Assembly (NCBI RefSeq): GCF_047663525.1
Contig: NC_092603.1
Coordinates: 599,501 to 663,500, forward strand
DNA: 64,000 nucleotides
Reading direction: 5' to 3'
Source: Anas platyrhynchos
Lineage: Eukaryota > Chordata > Aves > Anseriformes > Anatidae
Shown in pieces: positions 29,752 to 41,700 of the stretch (within the stretch, counting starts at the first letter, position 1; every line of letters begins with the position of its first letter). The notes under the pieces are model-generated. The model saw nothing but the letters and a program-made list of their open reading frames with translations, ran no database searches and had not been told where the DNA came from. Position numbers and translations under genes: made by a program.

Positions 29752-32700
29752 CTGGCAAAAATCAAAATAATTGGGGGGCAAAAATAAAAAAAATTGGGGG
29801 AAAAATAAAAAATTGGAAAAACAAAAAATTGGGGGGCAAAAAAATAAATAAAAAATTGGGAGGGGGGGAAAAAACAAAAAAATAAATTGGGGGGCGAAAA
29901 AATAAATAAATTGGGGGGCAAAAAAATAAAAAAAGGGGGGCAAAAAAACAATAAAATGGGGGGAATAAAAAAATAAAAAAAATGGGGGGCAAAAAAATGA
30001 AAAAAGGGGGACAAAAAAATTGGGGGGCAAAAAAATAAAAAAAGGGGGGGAAAATAAAAAAATTGGGGGGAAAAAAATAAAAAAAAGGGGGGAAAAATAA
30101 AAAAAATTGGGGGGCAAAAAATAAAAAAAGGGGGCAAAAATAAAAAATAGGGGGGCAAAAAAAATAAAAAATTGGGGGGCAAAAATAAAAAAATTGGGGG
30201 CAAAAAATAAAAAAATTGGGGGCAAAAAAAATAAAATGGGGGGCAAAAAAAAAAGGGGGGCAAAAAAAATAAATGGGGGGCAAAAAAATAAAAAAAATTG
30301 GGGGCAAAAATAAAACAATTGGGGGCAAAAAATAAAAAAAGGGGGGAGAAAATTGGGGGGAAAAAAGAAAAGGGGGGAGAAAAATTGGGGGGAAAAGGAA
30401 AAAAAGTTGGGGGGCAAAAAATAAAAAAAAGGGGGGAGAAAATGGGGGGATAAAAATTGGGGTGGGGGGAAATAAAAAAATTGGGGGGAATGGGGGTAAA
30501 AAAAATTGGGGGGCAAAATTGGGGGCAAAAAAATAAAAATGGGGGGAACAAAAAAACTGGGGGACTGGGGGGAAAACAAAAAAAATTGGGGGGCAAAACA
30601 ATAAAAAAAAAATGGGGGAAAAAAAAACAAAAAATTGGGGGGTTTGGGACCCCCGAGGATTTTGGGACCCCCCAGGATTTTGAGGACGCCCTGGAGATTT
30701 TGGGGACCCCCGAAGGCATTGGGGACACCCTTGGGGGTTGGAGACCCTTTGGGGGAGTTGGGGACCCCCTAGGATTTTGGGGACCCCCAGGATTTTGGGG
30801 ACCCCCCAGAATTTTGGGGACCCCCCGAGGGCATTGGGGACAATCCCAGGGATGTTGGAGACCCCTTGGGGGGTTTGGGGACCCCTAGGATTTTGGGGAC
30901 CCCCCAGGATTTTGAGGACCCCTGGGAACTTGTAAATCCCCTGGGGATTTTGGGGACCCCCAGAATTTTGGGACCCCCCGAAGGCATTGGGGACACCTCT
31001 GGGGGGTTGGAGACCCCTTGGGGGTTGGGGACCCCCAGGATTTTGGGACCCCCCAGGATTTTGGGGACCCCCAGGATTCTGGGAGTTCCTGGGGATTTTG
31101 GGGACCCCCAAAATTTTGGGGCCCCCCCCACCCTCGGAGAAGCGCAGTCCGGTCCGCTCCAGCTCCCAGAGGCTAATCTGGTTCGGTGATGGTGGTAATA
31201 ATTGGGGTCTTGGGGCACAAATGCTGGTGGGGTCCCCAAAACGGGGCCCCCTTTTTGGCGCTATTTGGGCCAGCCAGGACTGGCTCTGGCCATGATGGGG
31301 TGCGCCCTGGGTGCGGAGGAAGTGGATGATCTGGATGATGGGGGTTCTGAGTCCCCCCATACATCCTATGGGGACCCCCAAAACTTCAGGATCCTCTTAA
31401 GGGATCCTAATACCCCAAAAACCCCCCAAAATCCCTTGAAAACTCTCCCTGAGACCCCCCAAATCTCCTAGAGTCCCCAAATATCCCCCAAATTCCCCAT
31501 ATATCCTCGAGGACACCCAAAATCCCCCCAGGACCCCCCAAACCCCCCAAAATGCCCCCCAGGACCCCCCACCTACCTGGTCGGCCGCCATCCCATCGCC
31601 AAGCCATCTCTGCACCCCCAAGTCTCTAATAGATCCCCCAAACTCTCTAAACCCCCACAGTCCCACCCATATATCCCCAATAGGACCCCTAAACCCCCGA
31701 ACTGTCCTAGAATTCTCCAAAATCTCTCCAGGACCCCCCATCCCACCCCCGGCCATGGATCCATTTCTCCAAGACCATTTGCACCCCAAAACCCCCCAAA
31801 TACCCCCCTAAAACCCCCCAGTACCCCCATATACCCCCGATACCCCCCCAACCCCCATATACCCCCATACCTACCCAGATCCCCCAAACCCCCAAATCCC
31901 CCCACCCCACCTGGTTGGCCGCTATCCCATCTGCTTATGGCCACCTCAACCCCCAAAACCCCCCAAATCCCCCAATACCCCCCAATGCTCCCCCAAATCC
32001 CCCATATACCCCCCCAAAATCCCCCATATACCCCTACAGCACCCCAAAATCCCCCCAAAAACCCCCCAAAATTCCCCCAACCCCACCTGGTCGGCCGCTA
32101 CCTCATTGCTGATGGCCACTGCACCCAGTCTCTGAAATCCCAGTCCCCCCAAGTTTCCCCCATATACCCCCCAAACCCCCCAAAATCCCCCCCAGGCACC
32201 CCAAAAAACCCCCCAAAATCCCCCAAAATTCCCCCACCACCTGGCCGCCGCTGAATCCATTGCTGATGGCCCCAATCTACCCCAAGTCCTCCTAAATCCC
32301 CCCACAACCCCCCAAATCCCCTCAAATCCCCCCAAATCCCCATATACCCCTATAGGGCACACTCAAAAAATCCCCAAAATCCCCCAAAATTCCCCCACCC
32401 CACCTGGTTGGCCGTGATCCCATTGCTGATGGCTAACTGCACCCCAAAACCCCCCCAACCCCCAAAACCCCCCAAAACCCCCAAATACCCCCCAAATCCC
32501 CCATATACCCCTATAGGACACCCCAAAATCCCCCAAAATCCCCCATCCACCTGTCGGCCGTGATCCTATTGCCATGGCCACCTGGGATCCCCAAAACCCC
32601 CCGAATCCCCCAAAACCCCCAAAATCCCCCATATACCCCCAAGTCCCCAAATCCCCCCCAGGATCCCCAAAATCCCCCAAAACCCCCAAAATCCCCCCAA

Positions 32701-35700
32701 CCCCACCTGGTTGGCGTGATTGACTGCTGATGGCCACCTACCCAAAACCCCCCCGAAATCCCCCCATACCCCACCAAATCCCTCCATACCCGCCCAAATT
32801 CCCAGATACCCCCACGGGGATCCCAAATCCCCCCCAGACCCCCCCCAAATTCCCCCAAATCTCCCCACAGGCACCCCCCACCCCACCTGGTCGGCCGCTA
32901 ATCCCATTCCCAAAGACCATTTGCACCCCCAAAACCCCCCCAAATCCCCCAAGTCCCCCCAAGTCCCCATATACCTCCCAAATCCCCATAGACCCCCAGA
33001 GGACACCCAAAATCCCCCAAAACTCCCCCCACCCCACCTGGTCAGCCGTGATCCCATTGCTCATGGTCCGCCTGCACCCCAAACCCCCCAAAACCCCCCA
33101 AGTCCCCCCAAAATCCCCCATATACCCCCAAAGCCCCCAAAATCCCCCCCAGTACCCCCAAAATACCCCCAAATCGCCCCCAGCTCCCTGACCCCACCTG
33201 TCGGCCGCTAACTCCCCGTCTGCGATGGCCGCCTGGACGCTGTCCTCGTCCACCTGCGCCACCACCAACTCCGGGAAGCGAGAGGAGCTCCGAAAATAGG
33301 GCGATGAGGGCGATCTGCAGCTCCGTATTTATAGGGTGGGGGGCACCAAAAAACGGGTGAGAAAACCTAAAACCACGCTCTCCAGGGGTTCGGGGTTTCG
33401 GGGGTACCGGTGTAGGCGTAGATGCGGGAGCCGGTCTCCACCAAAACGAAGCCGCGGGTTCGGGGTCCGGGGGGTTCTCAGGGACCCCCCCGAGGCCAGG
33501 GCGATGGCCAGGCGGGTGGGGAGAGCGCGGCATCTGCGCTTTTTTGGGGGGAAACGGGGGCGTTAATGGGGTGGGGCGAGGAAATGGGACAGGACGAGGA
33601 AACTGGGACGAGGAAATGGGGATGGGGAAATGGGGATGGGGAAATGGGATGAGTATTGGGGTGAGGCCGGGGATAAACGGGACAAGAGTTGGGGATGGGG
33701 ACAAGGAAATGGGGACAAGGAAATAATGGGACGAGGAAACAGGGACGAGGAAATGGGGACGAGGAAAATAATGGGACAAGGAAATGGGGACAAGGAAATG
33801 GGATGGGAAATAGGGACAAGAAAAGGGATGGGACAAGGAAATGGGGACAGGGAAATGGGACAGAAATGGGGACGAGGAAATGGGGACGAGGAAATGGGGA
33901 CGAGGAAATGGGACGGAAATGGGTACGAGGAAACGGGACCAAGGAAACGGGGACGAGGAAATGGGATGGGAGGAAATAGGGACAAGGAACAGGGACAGAA
34001 ATGGGGACGAGGAAATAGGGACAAGGAAATGGGATGGGAGGAAATAGGGACAAGGAAATAGGGACAGAAATGGGGACGAGGAAAAGTGGGGAAATGGGGA
34101 CGAGGAAATGGGGACGAGGAAATGGGGATGAGGAAATGGGGACAAGATTTGGGATGGGGACAAGGAAATGGGACAAGGAAAGGATGGGGATGAGGAATGG
34201 GACGAAGGGAATGGGGACTAGATTTGGGATGGGGACAAGATTTGGATGGGGACAAGGAAAGGGATTGGGGACAAGGAAATGGGGACGGGGGAAATGGGGA
34301 CGGGGAATGGGACAGAAATGGGACGAGGAAATGGGATGGGAATGGGACGGGAAATGGGACAGAAATGGGATGGGAATGGGGACGAGGAAATGGGACGAGG
34401 AAATGGGACAGAAATGGGACGAGGAAATGGGGACGGGGAAATGGGACGAGGAAAATGGGACAGAAATGGGGACGGGGAATGGGAACAGAAATGGGACGAG
34501 GAAATGGGGACGAGGAAATGGGGACGAGGAAATGGGGACAGAAATGGGACGGGGAAATGGGCACGGGGAAATGGGGACAAGGAAATGGGGACGAGGAAAT
34601 GGGACAGAGATTTGGGATGGGGACAAGGAAATGGGGACGAGGAAATGGGACCAGATTTGGGATGGGGACAAAGATTTGGGATGGGGACAAGGAAAGGGGA
34701 ATTGGGGACGAGGAAATGGGACGGGGAAATGGGGACGGGGGAAATGGGATAAAATGGGGACGAGGAAATGGGGACGAGGAAAAGGGGATAAAATGGGACG
34801 GGGAAATGGGGACGGGAAAATGGGACGGGGAATGGGATGGGGAGGAACAGGGACAAGGAAATAGGGACGAGGAAATAGGGATAAGAAATGGGACGAGGAA
34901 ATAGGGACAAGGAAATGGGACGAGGAAATGGGGATGAGGAAATAGAATGGGATGGGGACGAGGAAATGGGGAAATGGGGACGAGGAAATGGGGACAAGGA
35001 AATGGGGACAATTGGGATGGGGACAAGGAAATGGGGCCGGGATTGGGGTCGGGATCGGAATTGGGGCCGGGATCGGGATAGGGTTGGGATCGGGTTTGGG
35101 TCGGGGTCGGGATTGGGGTCGGGATTGGGGTCGGGGTCGGGATTGGGATCGGGGTCGGGATTGGGTTGGGTCGGGATTGGGGTCGGGTCAGGATTGGGAT
35201 TGGGGTCAGGATTGGGGTCGGGATTGGGATCGGGTCAGGATTGGGGTCAGGATTGGGGTCGGGGCTGGGATTTGGGGTCGGGATTGGGATCGGGATCAGG
35301 GTCGGGATCGGGATCGGATTAGGGTCGGGATCGGGTCGGGGATTGGGGTCGGGATCGGGGTCGGGATCGGGTCGGGATCGGGGTCAGGGTCCCGGGCCCC
35401 TCCCCACCTTCCTCCTGGAACACGAGCCCGAACCCGCGCAGGTGCCGCAGGAAGGCTGAGCAGCGACTCGCCCACCCCTCCACCGAGAAGTCCTGGCGGC
35501 ACCAGTTCCTCCACTCCTAGTTCCTCCCAGTTCCACCCACCAGCCCCACACCCCCCCGACCCCCCCAGACCCACCCAGTAAGCCCCAGCCCCCCCCCAGC
35601 TCTCCAGTTTCCCCCATTCCCCCACATCCCCCCGCTCAGACTCTCCCAAACTTCACCCTAGTCCTTCCACTCTCCAATTCTCCACCTCCTTTCCTTGACT

Positions 35701-38700
35701 TCCCCACTAGTTTCCATTCTCCAGTATTCTACCTCTCCACTCTCCCTATTCTCCATTCCCCTGACTTCCCAATTCTTCCATTAAATTCTCCAATTCTCCT
35801 AATTCTCCAATTCTCCCTGAGTAGCCCCCACTAATTCTCTGAATCCCCCCAACCCCCCCCAACCCCCCATCTCCCCCATTCCCCCATAGCCCCCTACTCC
35901 CCCCAACCCCCCCAAATCCCCCCAAACCCTCCTCCCAAACCCCAAACCCCCCCCAAACCCCCCCCCAAATCCTAAATCCCCCCCAAACCCCAAATCCCCC
36001 CCTAATACCCTAATTCCCCCCAAATTCCCCCCAACTCCCCCCTACTCCCCCCAACTCCCCCCATCCCCCCAACCCCCCAAACACCCCTAATCCCCCCAAC
36101 CCCAACCCCCCAAACCCCCAAATCCCCCCCAGCACCCTACTCCCCCCCCTCCCCTCATTCCCCCCCTAAATCCCTCATCTCCCCCAAACCCCCCCAAATC
36201 CCCCCATCTCCCCCCAACCTCCTCCCCAAACCCCAAATCCCCCCCAAACCCCAAATCCCCCCCAAAAAAAACCCCAAATCCCCCCCAAACCTTCCCCAGC
36301 GTGGAGCAGCTGAGCCCCAAGAGGAACGCCAGGATCCCCACCAGGTCCATCCCGCGAGCCTTTAGGGGGGGGGGTCCCCAAAAAAATTAGGATCCCCCAA
36401 AAATCTAGGGGCCGAAAATAACAGGGGGGGGGCGGTTTTAGGGTCGGGGACCCCCCCTCACCTTTGGGAGCCCCGCAGCAATTGCAGGTCTAAATGACAG
36501 AGCTGGGGCGGGGTGTCAGGAGCAGGAATTGGGAAACCCGCATAGGTGAGACCCCATCCCAGCCTCCCCCCTCGCTGCGGGGGGGTCCCAAAATCAGGGG
36601 ATCCCTTAAATAGGGGAGGTCCCCCCTGAACGGCCCCGGGGGTTCGGGGGTGGGGGAGGTGCCAAAACCCAGCAGGAGGCTAAAATCCCACCAAAATCCA
36701 CTGAAAATCCCATTAAAACCCTATCAAAATTCCACCAAAATCCCCCAAAAATCCCAAATGCCCCCGGGACCCCCCCAATTCCCCCAAACCCCAATATCAT
36801 CCAAGTTCCTCACTTACCCCAAAAATCCCACTAAAACCCCAATAACCCCCAGGACCCCCCCAACCCCCCCCAATACCCCCCCCAAGTCCCACCCCCAACC
36901 CAAAAATGCCCCCCCCATCCCCAAAATGCCCCCCAGGGCTAGCCCAATGCCCCCAACTCCCCAATACTCCCCCCAACCCCCCCATAGCCCCACCCCAACC
37001 CCCCCAATGTCCCCCCCAAAACCCCCCATCACCCCCCCCCCAACCCCTCCCAACCCCAAAAACGCCCCCCAACCCCAAAACCGCCCCCCCCCACCCCAAA
37101 CAGCCCCCAAGGGCTCCCCCAATAACTCTTAAACTCCCCCAAATCCCCCCAAACCCTCCATAGTCCCCCAAAACCCCCTGTAGCCCCCCGAACCCCCCAA
37201 AATCCCATTAGACCCCCCCCAATACCCCCCCAACCCCCAAAATTCCCCCCCCACCCCAAAATTCCCCCATATAAAAATCTCCTTCGCTCTCCCCCAAGCG
37301 TCCAATTGCCCCCCCAAAATCCCCCCAAAACCCCCAAATCCCCCCCCAAACCCCCCTCAGCCCCCCCCCCAACCCAAAATGCCCCCCAAACCCCCAAAAT
37401 CGCCCCCCCAACCCCCAAAAATCCCCCCCATATAAAAATTTCTCTTCTGGGGGCTTCTGAGTTCCCCCAATAACCCCCAAAATCCCTCCAAAAACCCTGT
37501 AACCCGCCCAACAAAAACCCCTAAGCCCCCCCCCTAAATCCCAAAATGCCCCCCAAATCCCAAAATGCTCCCCAACCCCCAAAATCCCCCCATATAAAAA
37601 ATCCCCCCCCCTGGGCTTCCCATTTCTATACCCCCCAAAATCCCCCAAAACCCCTGTAAACCCTCCCAAAATCCCTGAGCCCCTCAAAATGCCCAAAATG
37701 CTCCAAAATCCCCAAAATCGCCCCCCTCATCCTAAATTCCCCCCCATATAAAAAATCCCCTTGGGGTCTCCCCAGTCCCCCAATCCCCCCCAAACCCTCC
37801 CCCAAATCCCCCCAGAACCCCTGTAACCCCTCCCAGAACCCCCAACCCCCCCCAAATCCCCCCAAAATGCCCCCCAGACCCCCAAATCCCCCCCACCCTA
37901 AATTCCCCCCCCCATATAAAAACATCCCCCCTTGGGTCTCCCAAACCCCCAAATGCCCCCCAAACCTCTCCAAAATCCCCCAAAACCCCTAAACCCCCCC
38001 AAAACCCCTAAACCCCTCAAATCCCCAAAATGCCCCCAAAACCCCAAAAATCCCCCCCCCAAAATGTCCCCCCACCTCTCTCTCCACCAGCCCCGCCTGC
38101 ACCAGGAGCTGCGCCAGGTCCTGGCTTGACGGCGGGCTCCTGCGGCTCCATGAAGTGCAGGATCACCTGGGGGGGCCAAAAACCCCAAAACACCCCCAAA
38201 AACACCCCAAAAACACCCAACCCCCCCCCCCAAAAAACACCCCAAAACCCCCAAAAAAACACCCCAAAAACACCCCCAAAGTCCCCCAAAAACACCCCCA
38301 AATACCCCCAAAACACCCCCCAACCCCCCAAAAACACCTCCAAAAACACCCCCAAAAACACCCCCAAAGCCCCCCAACCACCCCCAACCCCCCAATTCTC
38401 CCTCATTGCCCTCTATCTCCTCAATTATCCTCTATCCCTTCAATTACCCCCATCCTTTTCAATTATCCTCTATCCCCCCAATATCCCCCCCATTCCCCCC
38501 TCATCCCCCAACCCCCCCCAACCCCCCAACCACCCCCCACCCCCCGAATCCCCCCACTGCCCCCCACACCCCCTCACTGCCCCCCCACCCTCTCAATCAC
38601 CCCCCCCCACCCCCCCAATTGCCCCCCCCACATCCCCCCTCACTGCCCTCTACCCCCCCACCCCCCCACACCCCCCAATCACCCCCCCCTCTACCCCCTC

Positions 38701-41700
38701 AACCTCCCCCTGATCGCCCCTGACCCCCCCCATCAACCCCCTCATCCCCCCACATTTACCCCCCTAGCCCCCCCAAACCCCCCCTTACCCCCCCAAATCC
38801 CCCCCACATCCCCCAACCCCCCCACACCCCCCAATCCCCCCAACCCCCTCACCCTCCTAAATCCCCCCACTACGGCCCCCCAATCACCCCCTCATCCTCT
38901 AATCGCCCTGATCCTCTCCATCACCCCCCATCCCCCCACATTGCCCCCAATCCCCCCTTATCCCCCAAATCTCTCCAATCCCCCCACCACCCCCACCCCC
39001 CCAAATCCCCCCTTATTGCCCCCCCACCCCCCTTAATTACCCCTCCACCCCCCCAATTGCCCCCCACCCCCTCAATTACCCCCCAATTGCCCCCCTCTAC
39101 CTCCCACCGCTCCTCGGCACCATCCAGGCGGGCACTGCGCGCGCGTGCCTTGTTCGGCCCCAGCCGGCTCCCCCCTTCCCACCACGCCGCCCCCCCGCCG
39201 ACCCCCCAAAATTTTTTTTAGGGGGGGGGGGGCAAGGGGGAGAATCCCCCCCCCAGCCCCCGCATTCCCCGCCCCCCCCGCCCCGGTTCCAGCCTCTCTT
39301 AAGGGGGTTCTTTTGCCCCCCCCCCCAAAATCAGTGTCCAAATGGGGCGCCCCCTCTCCAAAATCGCCCGCTACCCCCAATTGCCCCCCTAACCCCCAAA
39401 TTGCCCCCCTGACCCCCAATTACCCCCAATTACCCCCCATCCCCCCATCCCCCCAATTGCCCCCGAGTCCCCCCAAATCTCCCCTTATCCCCCAATCCTC
39501 CCCAATTGCCCCCCAAATCCTTCAATTGCCCCCATCCCCTCAATTGCCCCCTCAGCCCCCACCCCCAACCCCCCCAAACCTCCCTCCATGCCCCCAGTCC
39601 CCCCCAACCCCCCTCTACCCCCTTTGATCACCCGCCCCCACCCCCCCACCCGCCCCCCCCACCCCTCAATCGCCCCCACCCCCCCAACCACTCCCCAACT
39701 CCCCAACCCCCCCACCCCCCCCAACCCCCCTCCATTCTCCATCCCCCCACCCCCCCCAATCCCCCCTCACCCCCCTTTATGCCCCCCCACCCCCTAATCG
39801 CCCCCCACCCCCTAATCGCCCCCCACCCCCCCCACCCCCCCAACCCCCCCAACCACCCCAAACCCCCCACATCCCCCAAATCCCCCCCACCCCCCCAACC
39901 CCCCAACCCCCCCAAATCCCCCCCTTCCCCCAACCCCCCAAACCCCCCCACATCCCCCTCACATCCCCCCAAATGACCCCCAAATCCGCCCCACACCCCC
40001 CTAATCACCCCCCAACCCCCCAAATCCCCCCTCATCCCCCCCAAATCCCTCCCTCACCCCCCCACCCCCCCAAATCCCCCCTCATGCCCCCCCACCCCCC
40101 CCAAATCACCCCCCTCCAAAATCCACCCCCCATCCCCCAACCACCTCCCCTCATCCCCCCAAATCCCCCCCTCTCCCCCCAAACCCCCCCCTCTACCCCC
40201 AAAACCCCCCCCTCACCCCCCAAATCCCCCCCCAACCCCCCCCACGCCCCTGACCCCCCAAACTACCCCCCCCCCCCCCACCCCCCACCCCCCCCAACCA
40301 CCCCCCAACCCCCCCCAAATCCCCCCCACCCCCCCAAACCCCCCCACACCCCAAATCCCCCTTTATCCCCCCTTACCCCCCCCCAAATCCCCCCAAACCC
40401 CCCCTTATGCCCCCCCACCCCCCAAATCACCCCCCCAAAATCCACCCCCCCAACCCCCTAACCACCCCCCCCAACCCCCCCAATATCCCCCCCCCAATCC
40501 CCCTTTATCCCCCTTACCCCCCTCATCCCCCCAAAACCCCCCTCACCCCCCTCATGCCCCCAACTCCTGACCACCCCCCCCACCCCCCCAACCACCCCCA
40601 AAAACTCACCCCCAGCAGCGCCACCCGCAGGTTCCGTGTTGGGAAGCGGTGCAGGGCGACCCCGGCAGCCCCCCGGCAGGGTGGGGGTGCCAGAGGCGCA
40701 GCGCCACAGCAGCTCCCTGTGGCCGCCTGTCCTGCCAGCTTGGGGCACTGAACAACTCTTGAGTATTTATAACCCCCCCTAATTCATAAGGATATTTTGT
40801 AGTATCCCCGAACCCAAATTTGTGTTGGGGTTTGCCCCCAAATCCAAGACCCCCCCAAAATCCTTAGACCCCCCCCCAAACAGATGGGGCCCCCCCCCCC
40901 AAATATTGGGACCCCCCCTAATTTTGGGACCCCCCAAATATATATATGGGACCCCCCCACCCCAGGGGGAGACCCCCCAAATGGGACACCCCCAAATATT
41001 GGGACCCCCGAATATATGGGGCCACCCTAAATATATGGGACCCCCCAAAAAATCCCACAGGGAGCCCCCAATATTGGGATGCCCCCAAATTGAGGGTACC
41101 CCCAAAATATGGGACCCCCCAAATCCCATAGGGACCCCTGAATTCCACAGGGAGCCCCCAATATTGGGGACGTCCCCAAATACCCCAAATCCCCCCAAGA
41201 CCCCAAAATCCCAGGACCCCTCAAACCCCCCCCAACCCCCCCCCAACCCCCTCAAACCCCCCCCAAACCCCCCCCCAACCCCCCCCCAGCCCCCCCAAAT
41301 CCCCCCCAACCCCCTCCAGCCCCCCCAAATCCCCCTCCACCCCCCCAGCCCCCCCAAACCCCCAAATCCCCCCCCAGCCCCCCAATTCCCCCCAACCCCC
41401 CCAAACCCCCCAAATCCCCCCAGGGCCCCCCAACCCCCCCAAATCCCCCCCCAGACCCCCTCAACCCCCCTCAATCCCCCCCAGGACCCCCCAAATCCCC
41501 CCCGCCCCCCCCCCAGGCCCCCCCCACGCACTTGCTGTGCTCCTTCTTCACCCAGGGCCCCCTACGGCCGCCTGCACCCCCCCAACCCCCTCAGACCCCC
41601 CCCCAACCCCCCCAATCCCCCCAAATCCCCCCCAGCCCCCCAAATCCCCCCCAATACCCCCCTCTACCCCCCCATCCCCCCCCAGTCCCCCAAGTCCCCC

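Noticed and set aside
33300-33340. TATAAATA as a TATA box
   Set aside because: It lies directly before GTF2H4 exon 10 coding sequence on the opposite strand, in the acceptor region; coincidence is likelier.
33042-35026. Ser/Pro/Phe-rich frames antisense to the GACGAGGAAAT array
   Set aside because: Repeat artefact lying between GTF2H4 exons 8 and 9.
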